In this document: piece after piece, positions 48,577 through 58,879 of the stretch
Layout of the letters: the number at the start of each line of letters is the position of its first letter
Position numbering within the stretch: position 1 is the first letter of the stretch
Source: Lepidurus packardi
Taxonomy: Eukaryota > Arthropoda > Branchiopoda > Notostraca > Triopsidae
DNA length: 64,000 nucleotides
Direction of reading: 5' to 3'
Assembly: GCA_023053545.1 (NCBI GenBank)
Contig: JAKZAN010000007.1
Span: 2,542,001-2,606,000 of the forward strand
Made by a program: the position numbers and the translations under genes
The notes under the pieces: model-generated
The model's database searches: none
What the model was told of the DNA's origin: nothing
Seen by the model: the letters and a program-made list of their open reading frames with translations, nothing else

Positions 48577-49501
48577 TATGGAAGCCCTGAGTATGGAAGC
48601 CCTGAGAGGACAAAACTCGGGAACCGCAGAAAGTGACTCGGGAACAGCAGAAAGTACACTTATGGGAACATATTGACTTTCGGGAACACGGGAACCAGTT
48701 TTCGGAACATGGGAACCAGTTTTGGGAACACTATCGGGAACACGGGAACATTATCGGGAACACGGGAACATTATCGGGAACACGGGAACATTATCGGGAA
48801 CACGGGAACATATCGCTGTTTTCGGAACATATCGATATCTTCGGATGCAAGGTCGCTTCCACACTGTCATACAACTAATAATAAAGAACTCTTCATGCGA
48901 TATTAATTGTGAAATACTGAGCAAACTTTGTTGGGAAAAACTGTAAAATATGATATTAGCCTTAATGCATAAACCGTCATTATTATTATTATGATTGGAA
49001 AAAACTCCTTCAAATAACTAGAATGTATTGCAATTGTCAGTTCCCCAACAGCAAAACAGTGACTTTCCAATTAATAAACAAATGCTTCTGTAATGGCGAC
49101 AAGGTCTTTTTCTTCTGTTTAAACTACATTTCCGCACGTTTCGTGCATAAGTAAACCAGAGAAACATTTCTCAATGTGTTTCCTACAAGTTCCACAAGGG
49201 GGCGCAAGCTAGTGGAAGAAGATAAATTGGTTTTATGGTCTTGGGGGGGGGGGCCTAGTTGTATGACAGTGTGAAAGCGACCTTGCATCCGAAGATATCG
49301 ATATGTTCCGAAAACAGCGATATGTTCCCGTGTTCCCGATAATGTTCCCGTGTTCCCGATAGTGTTCCCAAAACTGGTTCCCATGTTCCGAAAACTGGTT
49401 CCCGTGTTCCCGAAAGTCAATATGTTCCCATAAGTGTACTTTCTGCTGTTCCCGAGTCACTTTCTGCGGTTCCCGAGTTTTGTCCTCTCAGGGCTTCCAT
49501 A
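48577..49501. mobile_element. Foldback element with tandem repeats in its arms
   Basis: Two long inverted arms, 48592-48877 (286 bp) and 49256-49501 (246 bp), surround a 378-bp loop without coding capacity. The arms match nearly base for base except in the number of 20-bp units (TATCGGGAACACGGGAACAT): about four on the left and two on the right. The outermost 15 bp on the left (TATGGAAGCCCTGAG) are doubled at 48577-48591. Long arms made partly of tandem repeats are the hallmark of foldback transposons. It lies between VPS25 and the first sulfotransferase gene. Confidence 0.85.
48727..48810 (+). repeat. 20-bp tandem repeats, left arm of the foldback element
   Basis: About four units of TATCGGGAACACGGGAACAT. 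GGGAACA words also extend outward through the arm in less regular form. Confidence 0.85.
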
Positions 49502-50384
49502 GACGTATGCATCGTTACGGAGTTTTACTTCTCTTTTTAGGGGGAATCCATTTCCAGAATGTCTGCAAACTATACAGATTGTAAAACGATTAATGTTTGT
49601 GAAGCAGAATAATTAATTTACTTTGAGTTAGTAAAAAGTCAATTGTTCTCAGAGCTTTTCTCTGGTTCTGTCCCATGTCGAAATAATAAAGAAACAAACT
49701 AAAAAGTAGTAAAAAAAACCTTATATGTTTATCGCCCAAGAAACAGACTTAAGTAATAAAGAAAACTACGTATTTTGATTAATGTCTTGACATTTATCAA
49801 AACATAACTTTCATGACTGGAATAATGAACACAAAAGATTTTACGAATGCAAAAATTAAGCTTATATTTTATATGATAAGGAAAATTTTTTATATGATAA
49901 GGAAAATCACCTTGTCTAGGCATGGATGTAAACCAAAATATGCAAAAGTTATAAACTCCCACAACGCGGAAAATGAGGAAAACTGTCAAGACACTCTTAA
50001 TAAATTATATTAAACCATAACTGAAATTCACATGTATTTATTATTTAAAAAAATAAAACCGACTGCAACGCCAGACAGAATAACGGTACTTGAATACAGG
50101 ATTACTATCCTTTGGCAAATAAATGATGATTGAAATTTTACTTGGGATATTTATAAGAATAGCCTTTATATAGTCTATAAACATTTTGTTATGCTCATAA
50201 GGATAACTAAGTATAAGCGCCATCAAGAGTTTTTTCCTGCAACTATAAGGAAATTTCCGTAATAATGCGCTGATTGGAAGCAGCGCAAATATATAGTAGG
50301 CAGAAACCTGCAGTTTGTTGCCAAAGCAACGCGACAGCATTTCAGTTTAGAAAAGGCTTCCAAAACCATTTTTTCTTTTCAGAA
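49502..50384. other. AT-rich region upstream of sulfotransferase 1
   Basis: No coding exon. There is a short duplicated word (TATATGATAAGGAAAAT twice at about 49869-49906). A pyrimidine tract ending TTTTCAG at 50382 just before the start codon marks a 5' UTR intron. Confidence 0.45.
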
Positions 50385-51572
50385 ATGTATTATCCTCGCA
50401 ACTTCAAAAGAGACGTAGGGACTCTAACTTTGGGGCTTTTCGTAGTAATCTTCGTAGTGACTGTAATCCGTAGTAAAAGCTTACAAGATGTCCAGTGGAC
50501 TAGACTGCAGGTAGAAAACGTTTCAAAAATATTTCCTGGCGGTATTTCCCAAGCTGACCCGCTGTCAAACTCTTTAAAAAACTTACTAGTGGAGCGAACG
50601 AATGAAGCTCGGAAGATATTGGCTGAGAATGGCATGGTCTTACCAGCTCCAGGAGGTGTAGCTAAGCGCATTTTGATAGTCACGACCTGGCGGAGTGGCT
50701 CTACTTTCACGGGCGAACTTCTGAGCGAGATCCCTGGTGTTGTCTACAATTCCGAGCCGTTCCGGTATTTGGCTTACAACAACATTCCCATCAATAACGC
50801 AACGCTGGCGGCAAACTACGTTCACGAGCTCACGCAACTCCATCAATGTAATTACGGGCCAATCCTGAAAAGATTCCGCAACAAGCAAATGCTGAAGAAT
50901 GTGGGGCTCAACACTAACGCAGCTTTTAAACTGTGTCGAGAGATCGAAACCGATGAATATTGCCAAAATTCAGAGCATGTCTCCTATGCCTGCCGGTACT
51001 TTCCAATCCAAGTCGACAAATTAGTCCGCATGCCCTTAAGTTATGTCGTACCACTTTTGCGTCAAAGAGAACATAACTTTCACGTGATCTTGCTTGTACG
51101 TGATCCCAGAGGCACCGTAGCCTCTCGTCGGAAGCAGATGTGGTGCATGAATCATTGCTCTGATCGAGAAAGGCTCTGTGGGCTCTTGCGCCAAAACTAT
51201 GAGACGGCACTCCGAACTGCGAAAGAGTTCCCTGATACTTTCACAGTTTTACGCTACGAAGACTTGGCGCTCGATCCGGAGAACGTCACTGCCAAGCTGC
51301 TCGAACGGGTCGGTATTCCGCTAACTAGGTCTGTGCGCACATACATCGAAGAACATACAAGTCGGGACAAAAGTCGAGTAACGGCTACAACAAGGCAAAA
51401 GGGCAGTCGTGTAGCTCTCTGGAAAACAACGTTGCCCTGGAAGGATATTGAGGAGACGCAGAACGTTTGCGGAGACACTTTAAGCAGGTATGGGTACCTC
51501 CCCATACCTACCATTAACTTTCTGAACAAAACTGAGACTTTGGTACCTTATTGGGAACTGACCACTTCATAA
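50385..51572 (+). CDS. Carbohydrate 6-O-sulfotransferase-like protein 1 (CHST1/3 family)
   Basis: A type II Golgi membrane enzyme transferring sulfate from PAPS to sugar hydroxyls, probably on glycosaminoglycan or N-acetylglucosamine/galactose chains. 395 residues in one coding exon. A short cytosolic end is followed by a membrane anchor at about 11-28 (VGTLTLGLFVVIFVVTVI), a stem, the 5'-phosphosulfate loop TTWRSGSTFTGELL (about 100-113), SEPFRYL, the 3'-phosphate site LLVRDPRGTVASRRK, RYEDLALDPE, and the C-terminal GSRVALWKTTLPW block. The start follows a splice acceptor (TTTTCAG). It is first of three tandem copies and very close to the second at DNA level in the catalytic part. The acceptor sugar cannot be told from sequence. 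Confidence 0.88.
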   Translation: MYYPRNFKRDVGTLTLGLFVVIFVVTVIRSKSLQDVQWTRLQVENVSKIFPGGISQADPLSNSLKNLLVERTNEARKILAENGMVLPAPGGVAKRILIVTTWRSGSTFTGELLSEIPGVVYNSEPFRYLAYNNIPINNATLAANYVHELTQLHQCNYGPILKRFRNKQMLKNVGLNTNAAFKLCREIETDEYCQNSEHVSYACRYFPIQVDKLVRMPLSYVVPLLRQREHNFHVILLVRDPRGTVASRRKQMWCMNHCSDRERLCGLLRQNYETALRTAKEFPDTFTVLRYEDLALDPENVTAKLLERVGIPLTRSVRTYIEEHTSRDKSRVTATTRQKGSRVALWKTTLPWKDIEETQNVCGDTLSRYGYLPIPTINFLNKTETLVPYWELTTS

Positions 51573-52259
51573 ATTCAAAGTTTAAACCAATAGCGTATTT
51601 GCTACTGGATAGTTTGCATTATCTCTGGCTGTTGCCCTCCTTGTATAATAATTTGGATGCCATACAATACATTTGCCTTATCCTAAGATTTGTCAAGTCT
51701 TCTAGCAACCCCGTCTTATCCAACAGAATTTGAAACGAGACGGTTTTTCCTCTTTCTAACTCAAGCGGTTGTTAACTATTTAATTGTAAAATTTCAAACT
51801 ACAGTTTGTGGAAATACTTTACATAAAGCTTAATTGAAACAGTGCCATATAGTAATTGCGTAGCTGCGATACTGAATGGTATTGTATTACGAACATAACA
51901 TAAACATGTCCCTGATAAATACAACCTTGCCCTTACCTTTTGTTAAACTATATAATTGCCACAAGTATATTTTATTTATATTGTGACAATTATACGGTCC
52001 TAGTTTTTATATTGCAAAGTTCTAATATACTAAGCTTGCAAATATCCATTGCTAGCTTAGATTGTTGCACCCAAGCTATTTCAAGGAGGCTCGCAGTGCT
52101 TTGCATGGGTGATGTAAAGGAGCGCGCGTCGCTTCAGCCATAAAATGGCAAGCTGCTCGAAAACAACTTTGAAGGATTAGTTTTAACAGGATCTTTTTTA
52201 GCAATTAAGAAACTGAATATAAGAAATTACTTCCATATTTGGGCTAAGCAAGAAGCACC
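51573..52259. other. Spacer after sulfotransferase 1
   Basis: AT-rich 3' flank with no coding exon or RNA gene seen, up to the hAT target duplication. Confidence 0.4.
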
Positions 52260-52787
52260 TTTACAGCCAGGGGCGTCGCGAGGGGGTTTCCATTGGGGGG
52301 GGGGGTGTGGAGACCTTAGTTTTACCGACTGTAGTTGACGATTTTACCGACTGTATTATAGTTTCTATCTTATATTTTCTATCGACTATTAAAGACACAG
52401 TATAGACGTTTCACAGTATGCGAACAGGGCTATCTTCCAATGTTAAGGTTTTCTGACGACCTTCTCGGTCCCCCGAGTAATATTCAGGTAAAAGGCCAGA
52501 AAATGAAAGGGTACATTCGCAAACCTCCCAGTGCAGTTCAAAAAAGGTCACGACGGTTTACAAAGCGCGTAATTTAAATCTATTGCTTTAAACTATGTGA
52601 GCTTAAAATAAAAGATGAATTAACTAGGTCAAAGCACAACACGTATACACATTATAGACTATTTCGCGTTACCCAGGTTGCACCACGAGGAGGCAGTCTA
52701 TTTTGCAACCCATACATAGGTGTTTTATTCAGCAAAGTATATTCAGAAATTCAGCATATTTGCTGAATTTCTTACGGCTGCTGAATT

Positions 52788-54899
52788 TCAATGGTGGATG
52801 AATTTACGGCTGAATTTCAATGGTGGAACCACTTGCTGAAAACCTTGCGACCCGCTTCCGTCAGTACTACGATAAATCCTGATACCATCAGTGGTATAAT
52901 CAGCTGAATCTCCGAGATAAAAACGAACCTCGTCAGACAGATCGTCAGGAATGGGCATATTACCCTCAGCACTAGATCGCAAATACTTGATAAACCATTC
53001 ATAACTAGTGTTTTGCTCGTCGGGAACGCTCAACTTACGACATTGACGAGACAGAGCATCAGCATGGGGAATATCTTTACCCGGACGGTGCCGGACCTCG
53101 AAACTGTATTGACCTAACCACAATACCCATCTAGCCAGTCGAGGAGATCTATCCCCCAACGAACGCCAAAACTTCAACGCCTGGTGGTCGGTTATTATGG
53201 TGAATGGACGACAGAGCAAATAATGTCGGTATTTTTCGATACCATTCAACAGAGCCAAAAACTCTTGCTCCGTCGTGGAATAATTCACCTCCGCGGGTTT
53301 CCACAAACCTGACGCATACGAAACAGCATAATCCAAACCCTCGTCGTCTTCTTGCGACAACACTGCGCCCCAACCCACCCTACTGGCGTCAGTTGTCAGA
53401 ATAAGCGGCCTACCCAGGTCAATGTTACGTAAAACAGGCTCGGAACAAAGTTTATCCTTTAGCTGGCCAAAAACTAAACCACACTCATCACTCCACACAA
53501 ACGGTACTTCTTTACGAGTTAACCGAACAATGGGTGCTACAATCCGCGCGAAATCTGGTACAAAATGACGATAATAGCTACACAACCCAATGAACTGCCT
53601 AACCTCTCTGACATTTTGTGGGACAGGCCATTATCGGACCTTCTCGGATTTATCTAAGGCTGGTCTAATTTTGTCACCTGCGAGAACGTGACCCAAGAAC
53701 GTAACTTCACGGGTAAAGAAACTGCACTTTTCAGGGTTCAGTTTTAACCCATGTTCTCTCAACCGGTCTAATACTAACCTCACATCTTCAAGGTGCTTAT
53801 CGAAACTTGAACTAAACACCAACACATCATCAAGATAAATTAAGGCAATTTGCCACTGAAGACCTGTCAGAACTCGGTTCATCATCCGCTGGAACGTACT
53901 TGTGGCGTTGCATAATCCAAACGGTAGAACGCGGAACTGGTACAATCCTTCGCTCATAGTAAAAGCAGTAACTTTTTGCGAATCTACGTCCATCGGAGCC
54001 TGCCAATACCCGCTTCTCTGATCCAAACTCGTGTACCAACTAGCGGTACCTATTGCACCTAACAAATCATCAATCCTAGGCAAGGGGTAACTATCTTTTA
54101 CGGTCACATTATTGACTTTGCGGAAGTCAACACAAAATCGATAAGAGTCATCCTTCTTTTTGACCAATACTATGGGACTAGCCCATGGGGATGTACTTGG
54201 CTCGATTATACCGGAATCAAGCATGTCCCTTATCTGCTCATGCACTACATCTCGCAAATGAACTGGTACTCTATAGGGCACCTGCTTGATCGGATGACCC
54301 GACGTCACGATCTTATGACTAACCTCCTTCACGCGACCCACCTCACCGTGGAGAGAAAATACATCTTTGTACTCTTCCAGAAGGGAACGTACCTTACTGG
54401 ACTGCTGGTCGGATAACTCTTTCAGCTGGGGAGGCCAAACGGATGTCTCCTCCCCTGGACCTACATTAGCTCGACTACAAGGTGGTAACACCTCGTCAGT
54501 CAACAAGACAGCTGACACTTCACCAATGACGGAATCTGCCTCTAACCTAAACGGCTGATCTGCCGTGTTGCAAATCAATACGGTAACTACTTCAGTGGTG
54601 TCGTTAACACAAGCTCTAGCAACTAGGATTCCTTTGCCTACGAACTCTTTACACGGTTCTATAATTAAAGTTTCTCCTAACTCGACTCTACGCGAACAAA
54701 AGGGCAAACGGACTGAAGCAGATAAAAAAGTTTCAGAGTCAGGTGGCAAAACCACGGCTTCTCTGATCTTAACTGAACCTCTGAACGCATCCAACAGTAC
54801 CTCTTGACCAAGTAATCTTAACGTACCTTTACCAAAATCAAGTTGGGCAGAAGTAGCTTTTAGGAAATCCATGCATTTCCAATTGCAAATCCAATCCAT
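52788..54899 (-). pseudogene. Ty3/gypsy pol, 5' half: protease remnant, reverse transcriptase, RNase H
   Basis: Minus-strand pol with family motifs in order: the end of the protease (MDFLKA), reverse transcriptase with PLPRIDDLL, VLPFGLCNA and the catalytic YLDDVLVFS, FLGHVLAG, then the RNase H region with LTTDASRVGWGAVLSQ and ITDHQALKFW. A single in-frame TAA at about 53631 interrupts it between the reverse transcriptase and RNase H. The protease catalytic part is missing: an LTR-derived fragment stands in its place upstream. The reading ends by running into the junction at 52788-52818, so integrase is absent on this strand. Confidence 0.9.
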
Positions 54900-54900
54900 G

Positions 54901-54978
54901 GTTTTTAATAGTTTTATTTAGTAAAAAGAAAGCAGAGAAACAGCACACTTGTACTCACAGACCAAAAACACTGTCATA
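54901..54978 (-). repeat. LTR-derived fragment inserted at the gag-pol junction
   Basis: About 78 bp nearly identical to part of the LTRs (for example 55878-55957), in the same orientation as the element. The end of the gag frame (MTVFLVCEYKCAVSLLSFY) is read from this LTR fragment. It replaces the start of the protease. Confidence 0.85.
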
Positions 54979-55748
54979 ACAGGACAATCCCTTACTAAGT
55001 GTCCGGACTGCTTACAACCATAACATTTCGAGCCTGACGCTCCGTCCTTGCTAGGGGAAGATTTCGACTTACCCCCGCTGCTTGTCTTATCCGTAATCGA
55101 CAACTTACGGTTAGACGCGGACTTGATCGGTGTAGATTGGCGGACAACTTCTTTGGACACCCGCATGATGTTCAACTTCTCCACATGGGCAGCAACGGAT
55201 GTCAGCTGGGCATCGTAGAAACGGGGCCGCCAATCGGCCGGTAGCCGTTTCACAAATTGCTCAGTGACAAAACGCTCGATGATGTCTTCTGCGACGATGT
55301 CGGGGTTAGCAGCTTTAAACAACCGTCGAAGATCGCTTCCGTATACATGGGCTGACTCCTCCCGCGACAGGGTGCGATTGTAGAATTCCGTCAGCTTCAA
55401 ACGTTGGGCTTCTTTGGGTTGAAATACGCGAGACAGCCCCTCCACGAGCTCGGTGAAGGAAGTAGGCGGGGGAGACAAACAGTCTAACACACATTCAGCA
55501 TCCTCTACCATTAACGCTGGTAAGATGCGAAACATTTGCCCATCGGTCCAACTGTTAGCTACCGCTACTCGACGAAACCGGGCCATGAACTTGCTGAAAT
55601 CGCCCTTACCATCGAACTCAGGCGCACTGACAACCAACTTCTGCTGCGCCATTTCGACAGCCTCACTCACTCCAATGTCAATTGTCGATAACTCAGCCTC
55701 AACTGGGTCCACTTTTACAGTAACACCGAGAAAACTGGGAGCCGCCAC
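54918..55748 (-). pseudogene. Ty3/gypsy gag with zinc knuckle, altered C-terminus
   Basis: A 276-residue frame. It has a capsid-like helical middle (FDGKGDFSKFMARFRRVA, FQPKEAQRLKLTEFYNRTL) and a nucleocapsid zinc knuckle CYGCKQSGHLVRDC of CCHC type near residue 250. Its last 19 residues come from the LTR fragment, so the natural end and the gag-pol transition are lost. It lies just downstream of the central LTR on the minus strand. Confidence 0.82.
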
Positions 55749-55791
55749 TGTTCTTTCACTTTAATGTACTAAAGCCAAAACCAAAACCGGA

Positions 55792-55815
55792 ACGAATAAA
55801 TTCGGATCCCACCGC
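55792..55815 (-). promoter_or_regulatory. Primer-binding site resembling the 3' end of tRNA-Leu
   Basis: Directly inside the minus-strand LTR end, the sequence reads GTCAGCGGTGGGATCCGAA. Apart from one base in the T-loop, GCGGTGGGATCCGAA is the complement of the TTCGAATCCCACCGC stretch found near the 3' end of animal tRNA-Leu. The match to the CCA end itself is unclear. Confidence 0.55.
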
Positions 55816-55819
55816 TGAC

Positions 55820-56221
55820 TGCTGAATTTCTTACTTTTATTAAACTCAACAACTTAACAAGGTAGACGTAGGCAGGCGGTTTTAATAGTTTCATTTAGTA
55901 AAAAGAAAGCAGAGAAACAGCACACTTGTACTCACAGACCAAAAACACTGTCATAACAGAACCCAAGTGTTTCGTCACAGTCGAAAGACAGCACATAATA
56001 ACAACTGCGGGTCGACTCTCCCCTGGCGCGACCCAGGCTTCACCTTTTATACCCGCGTCGTGTGCCACTTGTACTTATACCCTCGGCCTTCCACCGACGT
56101 GGACTTACATAGTTCTCCTGAAGGACAACACAACTTCTACACAACTTCTAAACCCCTACCAGAAGAACTTGTCCACGTCGGAGGAAAGCCAGGGGTATCG
56201 CCACGTGTGGGGATCTCAACA
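55820..56221 (-). repeat. Central LTR (5' LTR of the minus-strand half)
   Basis: 402 bp, the reverse complement of 57774-58176 with only a few differences. It starts TGTTGAGATCC and ends AAATTCAGCA (TG...CA). It has a TATAAAA box and an AATAAA in the same places as the other LTR. Confidence 0.92.
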
Positions 56222-56244
56222 ATCGAGCTTTTGTTATACCGAGA

Positions 56245-57695
56245 CTGATGCTCTGTCTCGTCAATGTCGTAAGTTGAGCGTTCCCGACGAGCAAAACACT
56301 AGTTATGAATGGTTTATCAAGTATTTGCGATCTAGTGCTGAGGGTAATATGCCCATTCCTGACGATCTGTCTGACGAGGTTCGTTTTTATCTCGGAGATT
56401 CAGCTGATTATACCACTGATGGTATCAGGATTTATCGTAGTACTGACGGAAGCGGGTCGCAAGGTTTTCAGCAAGTGGTTCCACCATTGTTGCGCAATGA
56501 AGTGTTGCGGTTGGCTCATGAAGCTCCAACCGCAGGGCATTTAGGGGTTCGCAAGACGCTTTCGCGTGTCACTCCTATGTATTATTGGTATAACCTTAAG
56601 AAGCAGGTTAGGGAGTATTGTCGGCAGTGTCCTAGTTGTTTATCAACGAAGATTGATTCTCGCCCACACCGTCAGCCGTTAAAATTCGTGCCTGTCATTG
56701 GCGAGCCGTTTTCTCAAGTCTCAATGGACATTCTGTCGTTGACAAGTGCTATTTCAGGAAATAAATATGTCTTGGTCGTTTCTGATTTGTTCACGAAATG
56801 GGTGGAGGTTTATGCGCTGTCTGATCAGACCGCGGAGAGTGTCTGTAATTGTTTAGTCAACTTTATTTGTCGTTTCGGAATCCCCAAGTCGATTCTCACC
56901 GACCAAGGGACAAATTTTGAGTCTCACTTGATAAGACGTTTGTGTGCAAGGTTAGGGATCAAGAAATTGCGCACTACGCCATATCACCCTGCGTGTAACG
57001 GACAAACTGAAAGGTTTAATCGCACTCTTTGTGAAATGTTAACCCATTATGTGGCCACCAACCAGAAAGATTGGGACAAGTGGTTGGATGTAGTTGTATT
57101 AGCGTATAGGACCGCAGAGCATGCCGTTACAGGTTACAGTCCCTTTGAGTTAGTGTTTGGGAGACAGGCAAGGGTCCCCTTAATCTCTGAGTTACTAGAC
57201 GACTCTTCTGAGGTCGAGGAACAGAGTTCATATGATGATTATGTAAAGGAGTTATGTAAGGGGTTGTCAGAGGCCAGAGGGTTAGCTTTAGGTTCTGTTC
57301 ATTCTTTGACCTGTAAAGATGTAGATGGGGATCGGAACAATTTCCGCTTGGGGGACGAGGTATTTTTAAAAGTGTTTCAACCCAAACGAGGGTTGCTGTC
57401 TAAATTGGCTCCTAGGGCGGTGGGCCCGTTCCGGATTATCCGTTGCTTGCCCCCGGATTTTGTCATTCAGCGAGGGCGTGTCCGTAAGTTGGTGCATGGA
57501 TCTAACTTACGTCGCGTACCGGATGGAATACGACCGATGGCAACAGTGAAGCCCCGAAGCCCAGACGAAGTCCCGTGTGGTGAAGCCAATTTGGATTCAG
57601 AAAGTGGTACGTCTGAAGATGGTTTCCTGACTAAAAATTTCACCAGCAGTCGAGGCCGTAGACGAGTGCCGAACCGAAGATACCTCGACGATTGA
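56245..57695 (+). pseudogene. Ty3/gypsy pol, 3' half: RNase H end and integrase
   Basis: The plus-strand frame opens in the RNase H-integrase linker and continues through a complete-looking integrase: an HHCC zinc finger (HEAPTAGHLG...CRQCPSC), the catalytic DDE residues in MDILSL, LTDQGTNFES and the NGQTERFNR block, and a GPF-type C-terminal module (LAPRAVGPFRII...VHGSNLRRV). It ends at a TGA (57693-57695), about 80 bp before the LTR. It has no gag, protease or reverse transcriptase upstream because an inverted LTR stands there instead. Confidence 0.9.
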
Positions 57696-57762
57696 ATCCT
57701 CCCCCCCAGCTCCAGTTGTGTGTGTATGTTCGTGTTTTCTTTTGTTTATGGGGTGTGAAATA

Positions 57763-57773
57763 GAGGTGGAGGA
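57763..57773 (+). promoter_or_regulatory. Polypurine tract before the 3' LTR
   Basis: GAGGTGGAGGA directly adjoining the TG start of the LTR at 57774. This is the expected plus-strand priming site of an LTR retrotransposon. Confidence 0.7.
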
Positions 57774-58176
57774 TGTTGAGATCCCCACACGTGGCGATAC
57801 CCCTGGCTTTCCTCCGACGTGGACAAGTTCTTCTGATAGGGGTTTAGAAGTTGTGTAGAAGTTGTGTTGTCCTTCAGGAGAACTATGTAAGTCCACGTCG
57901 GTGGAAGACCGAGGGTATAAGTACAAGTGGCACACGACGCGGGTATAAAAGGTGAAGCCTGGGTCGCGCCAAGGAGAGAGTCGACCCGCAGTTGTTATTA
58001 TGTGCTGTCTTTCGACTGAGACGAAACACTTGGGTTCTGTTATGACAGTGTTTTTGGTCTGTGAGTACAAGTGTGCTGTTTCTCTGCTTTCTTTTTACTA
58101 AATGAAACTATTAAAACCGCCTGCCTACGTCTACCTTGTTAAGTTGTTGAGTTTAATAAAAGTAAGAAATTCAGCA
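57774..58176 (+). repeat. 3' LTR of the plus-strand half
   Basis: 403 bp from TGTTGAGATCC to AAATTCAGCA. A TATA box (TATAAAA, 57944-57950) marks the promoter and AATAAA at 58155-58160 the polyadenylation signal near the end. Confidence 0.92.
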
Positions 58177-58871
58177 TGAAATTTCTCAGCATATATTCTA
58201 AATTTCTCAGCAAAGAAATTCAGCATAGTATATAGGTTTAACTCCATATACTATAAAATACCCATGTATATTAATGTCTATATGTGTTGTTATGACTATT
58301 TATGTCTATATACGAGTTATCCATTACATTGGTCTTTGCAACTGTTCCTAAATGTTACTAACTTTTGCAAGTTTAGTATTTTTCTTAACACTTTCAAATG
58401 CGCGCGTTGCCGGTAGGACCCTACGTCAGCCCAAAACTCCCTAGAGTGCCCGAGAGAAAGGTCACCAGTCCCCCGTTTTCTGAATGTTTTCTTCTCTTCT
58501 CGAACCCTTTTTCTAGTAGATTTGGAATGCCTACTTCTGGGGTAGGATGGGCAAGTCTGTGAATCCCCATCCCTCCTATGTTCCTTGTTACCCCCACATC
58601 CTCTTGAGACCGAGAAAATCGTGTTAATCCCTTTACATTGGAAGATACCCCCAGTTACCATACTGTGAAACCTTTATACTGTGATTAAAGATTTAAACAG
58701 TTATTATCGTAGTTATTTCCTTTAATTTTACGAGATTTATTGAATAATCCTCGTTTTATTTTCATTTTCCGAATTTTACCGACGGCGACCCAAATTTTAC
58801 CGAATCGGTTTTTGGCCAATTATTGGGGGGGTGGTGCACCCCCCCACCCCCCACCCCTCGCGACGCCCCTG
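58177..58871. other. Right part of the hAT-like element
   Basis: Non-coding. It starts with several copies of the words TCTCAGCA/ATTCAGCA, which also occur left of the gypsy block, and ends in the C-rich subterminal region and terminal repeat. Confidence 0.55.
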
Positions 58872-58879
58872 TTTACAGC

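Larger units (their letters stand above)
52761..58176. mobile_element. Rearranged Ty3/gypsy retrotransposon: two half-elements head to head
   Basis: Left half on the minus strand: LTR (56221-55820), primer-binding site, gag (55748-54918) and pol through the RNase H region, breaking at 52818. Right half on the plus strand: pol from the RNase H end (56245) through integrase to 57695, a purine tract, then the 3' LTR (57774-58176). The halves overlap by 245 bp (52818-53062 versus 56245-56489, inverted), apparently identical. A 23-bp filler (56222-56244) separates the central LTR from the right half. Stops and deletions make it defective. Confidence 0.88.
52260..58879. mobile_element. hAT-like DNA element with 8-bp target duplication, split by a gypsy insertion
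   Basis: The terminal inverted repeats are CAGGGGCGTCGCGAGGGG at 52268 and its exact complement ending at 58871. They are flanked by a perfect 8-bp direct duplication TTTACAGC (52260-52267 and 58872-58879). An 8-bp duplication and CAGGGGCG ends are typical of hAT elements. Removing the gypsy block leaves about 1.2 kb without a transposase, so it is non-autonomous. Both subterminal regions are G-rich (C-rich on the right) and contain 'ttttaccga' words. Confidence 0.85.

Noticed and set aside
48727-48810. CRISPR array
   Set aside because: Units are directly tandem without unique spacers and lie in the arms of an inverted repeat in a eukaryotic genome.
55926-56244. Coding start of the plus-strand integrase frame
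   Set aside because: This part is antisense LTR and 23-bp filler that happens to be open; homology to pol begins at 56245.
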